This document shows, in pieces, positions 33,078 through 42,142 of a DNA stretch of 64,000 nucleotides. Source of the stretch: Planomicrobium sp. CPCC 101110 (lineage in GTDB: Bacteria > Bacillota > Bacilli > Bacillales_A > Planococcaceae); the NCBI RefSeq assembly GCF_007859395.1, contig NZ_VOHD01000008.1:186001-250000 (forward strand), written 5' to 3'. The notes under the pieces are model-generated. The model made no database searches. It had not been told where the DNA came from and saw only the letters and a program-made list of their open reading frames with translations. Position numbers and translations under genes: made by a program. The stretch's first letter is position 1. Each line of letters begins with the position of its first letter.

Positions 33078-34526
33078 TTGATAAAAGTTGAAAAAGCCCC
33101 CGCTCGCACCAACAATCTCTCTTCAGCCATCCACTTTACATATACCAAAATGAGTCTGAGGCCTGCCTACCATTTGTTGTTGCTTGTACTGGGATTGCCC
33201 GTGACAGTTTTCGTTTTTTTCTTTTATCTATATCAGAAAAAGAATGACGTCTACCCCCTGTTGCTGGAAGAAACCCGGGAAACCCTTCTTAAGACGGGGT
33301 ACCGCGAGCGGCTAAAGCAGGAATTCAAGGATCAGCTCGTACAAAAGCAGATTTTTTTCAATAAGCGGATTGTTGAAAGTGACATTGAACAACAAGCGGA
33401 CCAATGGGCAGACGAAGAGTTCAGCAAGAAAGCACTGGAAGATGCACAGGCTGCATTTGTTGGAGAAGGGCAATCGCGCGTGACTTTCAGGGAAACTTTT
33501 CAAAGTTTGTTGAAAAGGCCTGATTTTCTGCTCCTATCCTTTATTCCTGGAATCTTGATGTATGGGCTTATCCTGCTATACAACAATTTTTACTTGAAAT
33601 ACATATTCGAACGCCTCGCCATGAGCGTTCTCGTCATTTTTGGCGTCGTGGTTCTTGTCTTCACCATTTTGTATCTGTCGCCATTCGACCCGGCGGCGAA
33701 TCTGCTCGGCGAGTCGGCTACGCAACAGCAGATCGACAATTTCAATCGGCTTTATGGGCTTGATCAGTCGTATTTCGCCCAATTATGGAACGCTGTCCAA
33801 GGCATTGTGACCTTTGATCTCGGCTCATCTTACGAAGGAAATGAGGATGTGGCGGCAACAATCGCCAGCAAGTTCCCTGTTACATTCATATTGACCGTTT
33901 TCGCGCTTTTACTGGCTATCCTTATCGCTATTCCCGTCGGCATTATTTCGGCTACCCGTCCGAATTCATTTTTGGATTATACCTTGATGTTCATCGCATT
34001 GATCGGTTTGTCGATTCCAAACTTCTGGCAGGGGCTGATTTTCATCCTTGGTTTCTCGATCAATTTGGAATGGCTGCCGGCGACTTACAATCCGTCCAAC
34101 TGGCTGTCAATGGTCATGCCGGTCGTTGTTTTAGGTACGGCACTGACCGCTTCTGTCGCTCGGATGACGCGGTCTTCCATGCTCGAAGTGGTCAATGAAG
34201 ATTATATTATCACCGCAAAAGCAAAAGGGCTGAGTGAACGCCGTGTTCTATGGAAGCATGCTTTCGGCAATGCCATGATCCCGATCATCACCGTCATCGG
34301 CTTGCTGTTCGGCGGCATGCTCGGCGGCGCAGCAGTCACTGAAAAGGTTTTTAACATCAGCGGAATTGGCAGCTATATCGTCGATAAGCAATTCATTCCC
34401 GATATACCGAGCATTTTGGGAGGCGTGGTTTACATCGCCATCACCATTTCGGTAGTCAATGTCATTATCGATCTGTTGTACGCGTTTATCGACCCGCGCA
34501 TCCGGTCCAAGATGAAAAAATACTAA
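33078..34526 (+). CDS. Peptide ABC importer permease (DppB/OppB type) with N-terminal extension
   Basis: A 482-residue permease; normal DppB proteins have 300-340 residues. The family core starts near residue 175 ([21 protein letters not shown]) and includes [21 protein letters not shown], and the EAA loop ([17 protein letters not shown], about 370-386). The first 170 residues are extra: a helix at about 32-52, a charged region (about 55-140) predicted helical and a second helix at about 155-172. The TTG start is supported by AAAGGAGG eight bases upstream. First gene of a permease-permease-binding protein operon. Confidence 0.88.
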   Translation: MIKVEKAPARTNNLSSAIHFTYTKMSLRPAYHLLLLVLGLPVTVFVFFFYLYQKKNDVYPLLLEETRETLLKTGYRERLKQEFKDQLVQKQIFFNKRIVESDIEQQADQWADEEFSKKALEDAQAAFVGEGQSRVTFRETFQSLLKRPDFLLLSFIPGILMYGLILLYNNFYLKYIFERLAMSVLVIFGVVVLVFTILYLSPFDPAANLLGESATQQQIDNFNRLYGLDQSYFAQLWNAVQGIVTFDLGSSYEGNEDVAATIASKFPVTFILTVFALLLAILIAIPVGIISATRPNSFLDYTLMFIALIGLSIPNFWQGLIFILGFSINLEWLPATYNPSNWLSMVMPVVVLGTALTASVARMTRSSMLEVVNEDYIITAKAKGLSERRVLWKHAFGNAMIPIITVIGLLFGGMLGGAAVTEKVFNISGIGSYIVDKQFIPDIPSILGGVVYIAITISVVNVIIDLLYAFIDPRIRSKMKKY

Positions 34527-34539
34527 AGCAGGTGTTAGG

Positions 34540-36054
34540 ATGTCGATCATCAAAGAAACAGAAAAAACAAATACCGCTGCGCACGCGCTGAAAATGTCGT
34601 CCGAGTATACGCAATCGAGTTTCACATCTGTTGTTTCGCTTGCGCTGACGCTTGTTCTGTTGGCCAACAGCTTCAACTTCAGCACCGGCGGCGTAAAGGC
34701 GGCCGTTTTTGCGGCAGCACTCGCTTACGCGGTTTTTACCGCCATCCAATGGAGCATCACACTGATGATCAAGCGGGATTTGGCAAAGTCAGGGCATATC
34801 AGGAAAAGGACGAGGCGCTTGGGCTATATCCAATTGCTGAGCCTCCTGACAGCGAATGTGTTCACTGCCGTTTTCGGGTTCCAGCTTCTCAAAAAGCAAA
34901 AGACGCCTGAATACACGTTTGCTGTCTATATGGTGGTAGTCCAAATTTCCCTCCTTGCTGTTTCGGCATTGAATCTCTTCAAACCGTACGTTGCAGACTT
35001 GTTCCCAATCGGGATGCTCGCGTTGATGGCCGTCACGGCATTTCACATTGCAGGGCTGCTGCTTGTCGCTAAATTCGTGACCGGCGATAGTGCGCATCCG
35101 CGGTTGATGTTGCTGGCAGTTCCGCTCATCGCCACTGCGCTGACAGGAAATCTATTTGCTCTGATGCTCGGCTTGAGCCTGATTTTCAAAATCCGCAACC
35201 AGAATCGAGCGGGCGTTGGGCAATGGCATCTTATCTGGGACAAAATCACCCGCAATATGACGGCCATGCTCGGCATGTTTTTCATTGTTTTCACCTTCGC
35301 CATTTCGGTCTGCAGTTACTTGACATTCGATTACGCTTTGGCGGTTGAAAACAATTACGAGGCGTTGCTCGAATCGCCAAGTTTGGCGTATCCGCTCGGA
35401 ACCGATGATTTCGGCCGGGACCTTTTTTCACGGATTGTCTTCGGCGCACGGATCTCGCTCACGGTCGGAATTGTCTCCACCATTATTCCGGTCATCATCG
35501 GCGGGATATTGGGCGCAGTCGCCGGCTATTACGGCCGGCGCACCGACAATGTCATCATGCGGCTGCTTGATGTGCTCTATGCCATTCCCGGCATCCTGCT
35601 CGCCATTGCCATCATCGCCGCGTTCGGTGCGAGCACAACCAATCTGATCCTTGCGCTTAGCGTCGGTTCCATTCCGACATACGCCCGAACAATGCGCGCT
35701 AATGTCCTGATGGTGTCAAACCTTGAATTTGTTGATTCCGCCCGCGCACTCGGCGCTGGGGATGCGGAAATCATTTTCAAGCATATCGTCCCTAATTCGC
35801 TGGCGCCGATGATCGTCAAAGCCACATTGACAATCGGCGGCGCTGTTATCGCGACGAGCAGCTTGAGTTACCTCGGGCTCGGCGTTGAACCCCATATTCC
35901 GGAATGGGGCAATATCCTGAAAATTGGCAGCACGTATCTGGAATCGCATTCTTACTTGGCCATCTTCCCCGGCCTTGCGATTATCCTGCTGGTTTTATCG
36001 TTCAACTTTTTAGGGGATGGATTGCGTGATGCCCTCGATCCTAAAATGGATTGA
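34540..36054 (+). CDS. Peptide ABC importer permease (DppC/OppC type) with N-terminal membrane extension
   Basis: A 504-residue permease; normal DppC proteins have about 280-310 residues. The family core lies at about 230-504: the DppC entry motif [24 protein letters not shown] (landmark GTDDFGRD near 288-295), and the EAA loop [16 protein letters not shown] (about 398-413). The first 225 residues are extra and hold about six hydrophobic helices (about 30-50, 55-72, 100-118, 125-145, 155-175, 185-215), with no domain I recognise. It begins 13 bases after the partner permease stop. The two extended permeases together form the channel. Confidence 0.88.
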   Translation: MSIIKETEKTNTAAHALKMSSEYTQSSFTSVVSLALTLVLLANSFNFSTGGVKAAVFAAALAYAVFTAIQWSITLMIKRDLAKSGHIRKRTRRLGYIQLLSLLTANVFTAVFGFQLLKKQKTPEYTFAVYMVVVQISLLAVSALNLFKPYVADLFPIGMLALMAVTAFHIAGLLLVAKFVTGDSAHPRLMLLAVPLIATALTGNLFALMLGLSLIFKIRNQNRAGVGQWHLIWDKITRNMTAMLGMFFIVFTFAISVCSYLTFDYALAVENNYEALLESPSLAYPLGTDDFGRDLFSRIVFGARISLTVGIVSTIIPVIIGGILGAVAGYYGRRTDNVIMRLLDVLYAIPGILLAIAIIAAFGASTTNLILALSVGSIPTYARTMRANVLMVSNLEFVDSARALGAGDAEIIFKHIVPNSLAPMIVKATLTIGGAVIATSSLSYLGLGVEPHIPEWGNILKIGSTYLESHSYLAIFPGLAIILLVLSFNFLGDGLRDALDPKMD

Positions 36055-36093
36055 GTTTATCTAAATACAAAAAGATATTAGGAGGAACTTAAT

Positions 36094-37899
36094 TTGAAGA
36101 AAAGTTTATTGTCATCATTACTTGTTTTTGCACTAATATTGGCGGGCTGTGTCAACACAAAATCCGACGTCGCCGAAGAAAAGGCGAACGACGGAGTGGC
36201 TGAAGGCGAAAAGCCGGTCATCGAAATCCTGAGCCAAAGCGCCAATGAAGACGATGTGAATATTGTCCGAGACCAGCTGGTCAAAAACGGCTTTGAGGTG
36301 AAGTTGAACATCCAGCCGGATTACGGCAGCTTCACTGCACAAAAAGAAGCCGGCAACTATGATTTGGCCGTATCAAGCTGGACAACGGTTACCGGAAATC
36401 CCGACTATGCGGTCCGCGCCCTTTTCAAATCGGACGGTGCCAACAGCATCATGGCTGACAAAGAAATCGATAACTTGATCGACAAGGCAAGCACACAGAC
36501 AGCCGAAGAATACCAGGAAACCTATAAAGAGCTTGAACAGCTTCTGGTGCTGGACCGTGCGTACATCGCCCCTCTTTATATCTCTTATAAAACGCAAGGC
36601 ATCAACACGGAAATTTTGGATGCCGATTCTGTCCGTTTATCAAAATCCCGTGCCCTTGCATGGGAACCGATCGACTTTGCCGACCAATCAAAACGTGAAA
36701 CCGATCCGTTTATCGTGTCACAGGAGATCTCGACGTTGACATCTCTTGACCCGATCAAAGGAAATGACGGTTCCATCAACCAATTGAATACAAACATGTA
36801 TGTCCGCCTCGTCAACTTGACTGATGACGACCAGATTACCGCTGAAGGTTCTTTGTCCCACAACTTCGCAATGGCGGAAGGAAATTCCGAATACTACTTC
36901 TTGCTCCGGGATGATATCAACTTCGCTAAGATTGAAGACCAGCAGGCAGTTGATACAGGTGAGCGTGTCGGCGGAGATGATGTCATCTTCTCACTTGACC
37001 GCGCATCAAACCCGGATTCCGTTCCGGATCACCGCACATACAGCCTGCATGAACATATCGCTTCAACCCAGACAGTCACTGATCTTGCAGAGCTTGATGC
37101 GCCAACCATTGACGGCGGAACTGTAAGAGAAGCCCTGGAAGCAAATCTGGAAACTGGCATTTCGGAACTGGTTGAAGCAAAAGAAGATGCCAACAATGCA
37201 GAAGGGAAATACCAAGTGATCAAATTGACGACCACTGAACCATTCCCGCAAGTGTTGAATTACCTGGCCCACCAATCCGCAGGGATCGTTTCCAAAAAAC
37301 AAGTGGAAAGCATCAACACATACGATGTCGAGTCGTTCGATATCAACAAAGACATCCCTTACGGCGACCAAAACACTGTAACGGAAGGCGACCAGTACGA
37401 TAACCACTTGTATGCGAGCGGGCCTTACATCCTTTCCCATAAGAATGATTATGAAGCCGTATTCCGCAAAAACCCGGCTTATATGCCAGGCACAGAAAAT
37501 GAAGCGAAAATTTCGAATGTCACTGTCCGCTTTATCGCAGATCCGGACAGCGCCCTTTCCGCACTTCGAAACGGCGAAATCCATTTGAATTACGTGATTC
37601 CTGAAACGAAATACAGCGTTGTTGAAGATGATCCGAAATTGGCCCTTCAAAAAATGGAAAGCAATGGCGTGCGCTACATGCTCTTCAATACGAAGGGACG
37701 CGAAGTTGCTGAAAGCGAAGATTTGAGAAAAGCAGTGCTTTACTCCATCAATCAGGATGAATTCATCAACTATTACCAGGGCAATAAAATCAAAGCAGTT
37801 TCTACCGTAAGCCCGCTTGTCGATACGGGCAACGAGCTTGTGGCAGACCCTGAAAAAGTGAAGGAATTCCTAAGCAACTACCAGGAAAGCAAAAAATAA
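36094..37899 (+). CDS. Peptide-binding lipoprotein (SBP_bac_5), apparently circularly permuted
   Basis: A 601-residue lipoprotein (lipobox ILAGC, lipidated Cys19). The SBP_bac_5 segments appear in a changed order. Residues about 41-195 look like the normal C-terminal segment: DQLVKNGFEVKLNI (60-73), NYDLAVSSW (88-96), EIDNLIDKA (124-132) and the DRAYIAPLY close (154-162). Residues about 205-600 then give the normal beginning and middle: TLTSLDPI (214-221), YFLLRDDINFA (268-278), DDVIFSLDRA (295-304), ASGPYIL (441-447), FRKNPAY (457-463), ALRNGEIHLNY (490-500), LRKAVLYSINQDE (544-556), ending at DPEKVKEFL (585-593), where ordinary members continue into the C-terminal segment. The gene is intact, 39 bases after the second permease. 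Confidence 0.85.
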   Translation: MKKSLLSSLLVFALILAGCVNTKSDVAEEKANDGVAEGEKPVIEILSQSANEDDVNIVRDQLVKNGFEVKLNIQPDYGSFTAQKEAGNYDLAVSSWTTVTGNPDYAVRALFKSDGANSIMADKEIDNLIDKASTQTAEEYQETYKELEQLLVLDRAYIAPLYISYKTQGINTEILDADSVRLSKSRALAWEPIDFADQSKRETDPFIVSQEISTLTSLDPIKGNDGSINQLNTNMYVRLVNLTDDDQITAEGSLSHNFAMAEGNSEYYFLLRDDINFAKIEDQQAVDTGERVGGDDVIFSLDRASNPDSVPDHRTYSLHEHIASTQTVTDLAELDAPTIDGGTVREALEANLETGISELVEAKEDANNAEGKYQVIKLTTTEPFPQVLNYLAHQSAGIVSKKQVESINTYDVESFDINKDIPYGDQNTVTEGDQYDNHLYASGPYILSHKNDYEAVFRKNPAYMPGTENEAKISNVTVRFIADPDSALSALRNGEIHLNYVIPETKYSVVEDDPKLALQKMESNGVRYMLFNTKGREVAESEDLRKAVLYSINQDEFINYYQGNKIKAVSTVSPLVDTGNELVADPEKVKEFLSNYQESKK

Positions 37900-37904
37900 A
37901 CATG

Positions 37905-37946
37905 AAACCCGCCCGCGGAAGGGCTTTCCGCGGGCGGGTTTTTTAT
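37905..37946 (+). terminator. Terminator after the peptide-importer operon
   Basis: Perfect stem AAACCCGCCCGCGGA / TCCGCGGGCGGGTTT with a six-base loop and a T run. Confidence 0.92.
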
Positions 37947-38088
37947 GTTCTTCTATTCCTGGAAAACTAAAAACCGTTTCCCGAAACCTTTAAGGTTCCT
38001 ATTTGCGGATTTTTCGGCGTGGACTTCCATACCCCAGTTGCATATCAACTAACAGTTGACAGTCCGTTATTAAAAACCTAAGAACCTC

Positions 38089-38784
38089 TTATGTAATAAT
38101 CCCTCTTCTGATCAACTCCGAAACCGCATGAACCCGATTCAGCGCTCCGGTTTTCTTGATTGCCAGTTTCACATACTGTTTTACCGTGAATTCACTGATG
38201 CCAAGTGAATCCGCAATTTCCTTTGTTGCGGCTCCTCTTGAGATTTCCTTCATCACTTCCAGTTCCCGGTTGCTCAACACATCCTGCTTGGCATGGTGAG
38301 AAAAGGATTGCAGAATTCTTCCTGCCTGTCCTCCAAATTCAGTGAGACAATCCAATGTAGACTGAAGGATTTCCCTTTCTTCCAAGATGTTCATGCTGTA
38401 GATAAAACCTATGACACCAGTGCCATTGAAAATTGGCATTACTAAAAACGAAGAAACGTTTGAATCAATAATGTATTGGCTGCTCGTTTTTTCAAAAAGT
38501 TCCTGGCTTTCATAATACCGGGCTTGCCGTTCCATGATGGCGACTTCGATGGTCGGCAAAGTTCTTATATCGTATCTCACATCATGTATGTAACTAATCT
38601 TTTCCTGCTTTAATGATATGACCCCTTCACCTAAAAACCCAATCGGCGAGTAACGGCATAAGTAGGCGTCCTCAACCAGACACAAACGAGTAAAAGTTCT
38701 GAGGATTTCCACGATAAGCTTTTCATGGTTTTCGATTTTTTTAAGATTTTGCAGTTGGTCATAAAAGGCAATAGGTTGAACCAT
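38089..38784 (-). CDS. GAF-LuxR transcriptional regulator
   Basis: A 231-residue regulator. Residues about 15-160 form a GAF-like sensor (FLVMPIFNGTGVIGFIYSMN near 118-137 is its typical strand pair); residues about 168-231 are a LuxR/FixJ helix-turn-helix (LSNRELEVMKEIS, then ATKEIADSLGISEFTVKQYV). No receiver domain is present, so it is likely ligand- or redox-responsive rather than phosphorylated. It is divergent from the zinc alcohol dehydrogenase gene across 166 bases, the usual arrangement of a regulator and its target (inference). Confidence 0.88.
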   Translation of the reverse strand: MVQPIAFYDQLQNLKKIENHEKLIVEILRTFTRLCLVEDAYLCRYSPIGFLGEGVISLKQEKISYIHDVRYDIRTLPTIEVAIMERQARYYESQELFEKTSSQYIIDSNVSSFLVMPIFNGTGVIGFIYSMNILEEREILQSTLDCLTEFGGQAGRILQSFSHHAKQDVLSNRELEVMKEISRGAATKEIADSLGISEFTVKQYVKLAIKKTGALNRVHAVSELIRRGIIT

Positions 38785-38865
38785 CTTTTCACATCCTTTC
38801 GGGGTAAGTGATCTCCACTTATTAGGGAATACCTAAAATATACTGAATATTATAACATCAATAAA

Positions 38866-38879
38866 TGTAAGCGCTATAT
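38866..38879. promoter_or_regulatory. cre-like site upstream of the alcohol dehydrogenase
   Basis: TGTAAGCGCTATAT matches the cre consensus TGWAARCGYTWNCW at 13 of 14 positions, 72 bases before the dehydrogenase ATG and within the divergent regulator-target interval. A TATAAT element lies between it and the gene. Confidence 0.4.
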
Positions 38880-38950
38880 TTTGTGATTCGTTTCAACTGT
38901 TTTACATTTTTCAATGGCTTATAATTCACCGATAAGAAAGGGGAAATCAC

Positions 38951-39985
38951 ATGAAAGCTTTAGTAATGGAAGATATTCAGAAAGCGACAGTAAATGTGGT
39001 GCCAGATCCGACAATTGAAAAAGACGGAATCCTTATCAAAACAATGGCCAATGGCGTTTGCCGAAGCGACTGGCATGTTTGGGTCGGCGACCACGGCATT
39101 GTGCAGCCGATAATCGGCCATGAGTTCTGTGGCGTGATTGAAGAAGTCGGCAGTGATATTAAAAACTTCAAACGGGGAGATCGGGTTATTGTGCCGTTTT
39201 CCGGCAGCGATGGCACTTGTCCGCATTGCATAGCAGGAAACACCAATCTTTGTGATTCCTTCATTGTTCCCGGTACGGCTTATCAAGGCGGTTACGGAGA
39301 ATATGTTGCGGTGCCAAAAGGAGACCGAAATGTCATGAAGCTCCCTGACTCCCTCAGTTTCGCCGATGCCGCTGCTTTAGGATGCCGCTTCATGACTGCT
39401 TATCATGGCGTTGTTGACCGTGTCCATGTGCTGCCGGGTGAAAAAGTCGTTGTCTATGGATGCGGCGGCATTGGCCTGTCTGCAATCCATATCGCTTCAT
39501 CCATGGGCGCTTTTGTTATCGGCGTCGATATCAATCCTTCAAATTTGGAATTGGCTAAAAAACTGGGTGCAGACTATATCGTGAACAGCAAAGAGAATGA
39601 CCCTGTCGAAGCGGTCAAAGAAATCACCAAAGGCGGAGCTGATGTATCGGTCGATGCGCTTGGTATTACCGAGACGTGTGTGCCTGCCATCAATAGCCTG
39701 AAAAAAGGCGGCCGTCATCTGCAGGTTGGCGTCACGTCAAAAAAAGAAGCCGGCTTTATTTCCATCCCGGTTGACCATATGGTGTTGACCGAAAAATCCT
39801 TCATCACAACATTGGGCATCCCGGCTTTCCGCTTCACCAAGCTTTTGGAGCAAGTCGCCCTTGGAAAATTGCAGCCTGGAAAAATGGTGACCGGTGAAAT
39901 CAAATTGTCTGAAGTGGAGGATATTTTCCACGACATGACCAATTTCAGAACGACTGGCACTTTTGTTGTAACTGATTACAATTAA
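38951..39985 (+). CDS. Zinc-dependent medium-chain alcohol dehydrogenase
   Basis: A 344-residue MDR-family enzyme. Catalytic-zinc ligands are in GVCRSDWHVW (Cys about 37) and the GHEFCGVIEEVG motif (His-Glu about 57-58). The structural-zinc loop is DGTCPHCIAGNTNLCD (three or four cysteines about 90-101). The Rossmann motif VVYGCGGIGLSAIH (about 167-180) and an acidic residue at the end of the next strand (VDIN) predict NAD. It oxidises or reduces alcohols and aldehydes; the substrate is open. The ATG follows AAAGGGG. It is divergent from a GAF-LuxR regulator and has a cre-like site upstream. Confidence 0.92.
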   Translation: MKALVMEDIQKATVNVVPDPTIEKDGILIKTMANGVCRSDWHVWVGDHGIVQPIIGHEFCGVIEEVGSDIKNFKRGDRVIVPFSGSDGTCPHCIAGNTNLCDSFIVPGTAYQGGYGEYVAVPKGDRNVMKLPDSLSFADAAALGCRFMTAYHGVVDRVHVLPGEKVVVYGCGGIGLSAIHIASSMGAFVIGVDINPSNLELAKKLGADYIVNSKENDPVEAVKEITKGGADVSVDALGITETCVPAINSLKKGGRHLQVGVTSKKEAGFISIPVDHMVLTEKSFITTLGIPAFRFTKLLEQVALGKLQPGKMVTGEIKLSEVEDIFHDMTNFRTTGTFVVTDYN

Positions 39986-40013
39986 AAACCTGCGTTGGTT
40001 ATTCTACTAAAAG

Positions 40014-40066
40014 CAGCAAAGCAAAAAGCGTACTCTTCTACCGGAGTACGCCTTTTGCTTTGCTCT
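40014..40066. terminator. Bidirectional terminator between the dehydrogenase and Nudix genes
   Basis: Long stem AGCAAAGCAAAAAGCGTACTC pairs with GAGTACGCCTTTTGCTTTGCT (one or two mismatches) and is followed by CTTTTT. Confidence 0.85.
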
Positions 40067-40119
40067 TTTTCTGGTTGCCGGAATCCCTGGACATGAAGGG
40101 TTACCTCGTCCATCTTTTC

Positions 40120-40662
40120 CTAGCGAGCGATTCCGTCCTGTTCCTTAACTGACCCGAAAATCCGCTCCACTTCGCCCAGAACAAAATTTTCCCGGTGGAT
40201 GAATACGAACCCTGCGTTCCCTTCCACAGCGACTTGATTTTCGCGCATAGCCTGAGCCAGTTCGATCCATACAGCCGAAGTCCCCGGTTCCCATTCATGG
40301 TCTTCAGGCTGTTGGCTGACCTTCGTATCGTCCAGCAGCCTGCACCAATAATAATGGGAAACCATTTGAAAATATGTGTTCTCCTCGAAGCGGTCTTGCC
40401 GCTTTTCGGTAACGATCCCGATTTTTTTTCCAACCTGGCAGCTGGTGTATCCCGTTTCTTCCGCCACTTCCCGCACAAGTGCCTCTGCAGGGCTTTCCCC
40501 TTTTTCCACTCCGCCTCCCGGCAAGCCGTATGTCCCCCGATCCGAACGGACAAGCAGAATTTTTCCTTCACGAATGATTACTGCCCTGGCTGCTGTTCTA
40601 TGGATTGTTTTTTCAATACTTTCCGGTTTTTCTTCACCGCTCAATAATTTTTCAAAATACAT
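40120..40662 (-). CDS. Nudix hydrolase
   Basis: A 180-residue protein with a complete Nudix box GGVEKGESPAEALVREVAEETGY (about 50-72; landmarks GGGVEKGE and REVAEETGY), the GX5EX7REUXEEXGU signature that binds magnesium and hydrolyses nucleoside diphosphates linked to another group. The box follows a typical strand RAVIIREGKILLVRSD. The specific substrate is unknown; a housecleaning or signalling nucleotide role is usual. The ATG at 40662 follows GGAGG; an earlier in-frame start would include that site. Monocistronic. Confidence 0.9.
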   Translation of the reverse strand: MYFEKLLSGEEKPESIEKTIHRTAARAVIIREGKILLVRSDRGTYGLPGGGVEKGESPAEALVREVAEETGYTSCQVGKKIGIVTEKRQDRFEENTYFQMVSHYYWCRLLDDTKVSQQPEDHEWEPGTSAVWIELAQAMRENQVAVEGNAGFVFIHRENFVLGEVERIFGSVKEQDGIAR

Positions 40663-40899
40663 GATGCCTCCATAGTTAATTATAGATTTCAACCGCAATA
40701 TCGAAGCGTATCCCGCTTTAAAAAAACAATATCCTTCCAGTTATTGTTAGTCCAGTATAAACTTCCTTAAAACTTTTATGAAGACCTTAGCATCATGAGG
40801 CAAAAATTCATTTTCTTCACAAAAAAATTTACAAATTCTTGAAACTATTCTCTGGAAGTTTCGTAAAATAGAAATACCAGTTAAGAATCGGAGGCTTTT

Positions 40900-42087
40900 A
40901 TGGAAGAAAACAAAATGATACATACCTATCAAGGACCAAAATATGATAAATTTTGGCGAACCGCATTTGTAGTTATCTTACTTGCCGGCGCCCTTATAGG
41001 GCTTGCTCTCGTGGCAGCTCCAATTTACTTTTACATGAAGTTTCGGATTGCCTGGCTGTTGATTTTCTTCATCTTCATTCCGTTCGGTGTTTGGCTGGTC
41101 CTCAGTATGCTTCGCCATATAAAAAAACTGGAATGGCGCCATAACCATCTGTCATCGTACACATTGTCCGGGGAGAAAATCGAAGCATTGGAATGGGGGG
41201 AAGCTCACAGCAAATCACCGATTCAACGGGTGGTTCCGCTCTCAGCTGTATCGTCGGTCATTGCTTCCTCCTACATCATTAGGCAAACCATCAGTCAGGG
41301 CGGGTTTAGCCGAAAGATCACAGAAACCGGGCCAATTCTTTACATCCTTTATACAGAAAACGGCCAGCAAAAAGTGTTGAATATTCCGTTTCAGAATCAT
41401 GGAGACCAAGGCATGAACGCCTGGCTCACCCATCTCCAGAAGCATGGACTGCCGATTCAATACACCGCGCGGCAGCTGTATCGAATCGATACGCAACACT
41501 TTACTGACGAGCAGCGCCTCGAATATTTCCAGTCCAGCGGAGAAACAGTGGATTTTCCGTTTACCGGAAACTGGCTCACTGACGAACCGCAGATTTGGGC
41601 GAAATGGAAAGAAAAAGACACAGAAAAGCGAGCGCAAGAAGAAGCGCTAGACCCTAAGCTCAAAAAAGCCAGGCAAAAACATACATTCTTCACTTGGATG
41701 TTCACCATTTGGCTGGTTTATATGCTGATGTTTCTAGCAGGATTCGTGCAGACGAAAATCGGCGGTTTCCTCCCGTTCCCTGCCGGCAATATCATACCTG
41801 GCCTGCTCTTTTTCACCATGGGCGGTTTCTTGTTCTTCTATTGCTTGCGAAGTTATTTGCGCTGGTATTACATGCTGAGCTTTTCACTCCTCGCCGTAAT
41901 CATCGGGATTTCTTTCGGCATCATTTCGGACGGATTGCCCGGCACCGAAGCTGCCTTGGCCATGGGGATTTGCCTTTCATCTTTCGCTTATCCTTCGCTG
42001 GTGTGGATTCCGTATTTTACTGTCAAGACATTAAGAACGCGGAAAAAAACCAGTACAGCCACAGAAACCAGTTCAACCATCCAATAA
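40900..42087 (+). CDS. Polytopic membrane protein of unknown function
   Basis: A 395-residue protein with two N-terminal helices (about 20-45 and 48-70), a soluble central region of about 190 residues with beta-rich and then charged helical parts (about 85-265), and four C-terminal helices (about 268-385). The N-terminal part (paired helices then a beta domain) resembles bacterial PH-domain membrane proteins, but I cannot name a family. A short Thr/Ser tail closes it. GGAGG lies close before the ATG. It is convergent with the pspA-ydjGHI operon and shares the terminator with it. Confidence 0.75.
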   Translation: MEENKMIHTYQGPKYDKFWRTAFVVILLAGALIGLALVAAPIYFYMKFRIAWLLIFFIFIPFGVWLVLSMLRHIKKLEWRHNHLSSYTLSGEKIEALEWGEAHSKSPIQRVVPLSAVSSVIASSYIIRQTISQGGFSRKITETGPILYILYTENGQQKVLNIPFQNHGDQGMNAWLTHLQKHGLPIQYTARQLYRIDTQHFTDEQRLEYFQSSGETVDFPFTGNWLTDEPQIWAKWKEKDTEKRAQEEALDPKLKKARQKHTFFTWMFTIWLVYMLMFLAGFVQTKIGGFLPFPAGNIIPGLLFFTMGGFLFFYCLRSYLRWYYMLSFSLLAVIIGISFGIISDGLPGTEAALAMGICLSSFAYPSLVWIPYFTVKTLRTRKKTSTATETSSTIQ

Positions 42088-42126
42088 AAACCGCCGCCTG
42101 GATAGTATCCAGGCGGCGGTTTTTCG
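42086..42126. terminator. Bidirectional terminator between the membrane protein and ydjI
   Basis: Perfect 19-bp stem AAAAACCGCCGCCTGGATA / TATCCAGGCGGCGGTTTTT with a one-base centre (effectively a three-base loop). Confidence 0.92.
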
Positions 42127-42142
42127 CTTTTCACTATTCTTG

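Noticed and set aside
30000..41000. Additional c-di-GMP riboswitches or CRISPR-like repeats
   Set aside because: No second GGACGCAAA/GGTTACCG pair and no regularly spaced repeats were seen.
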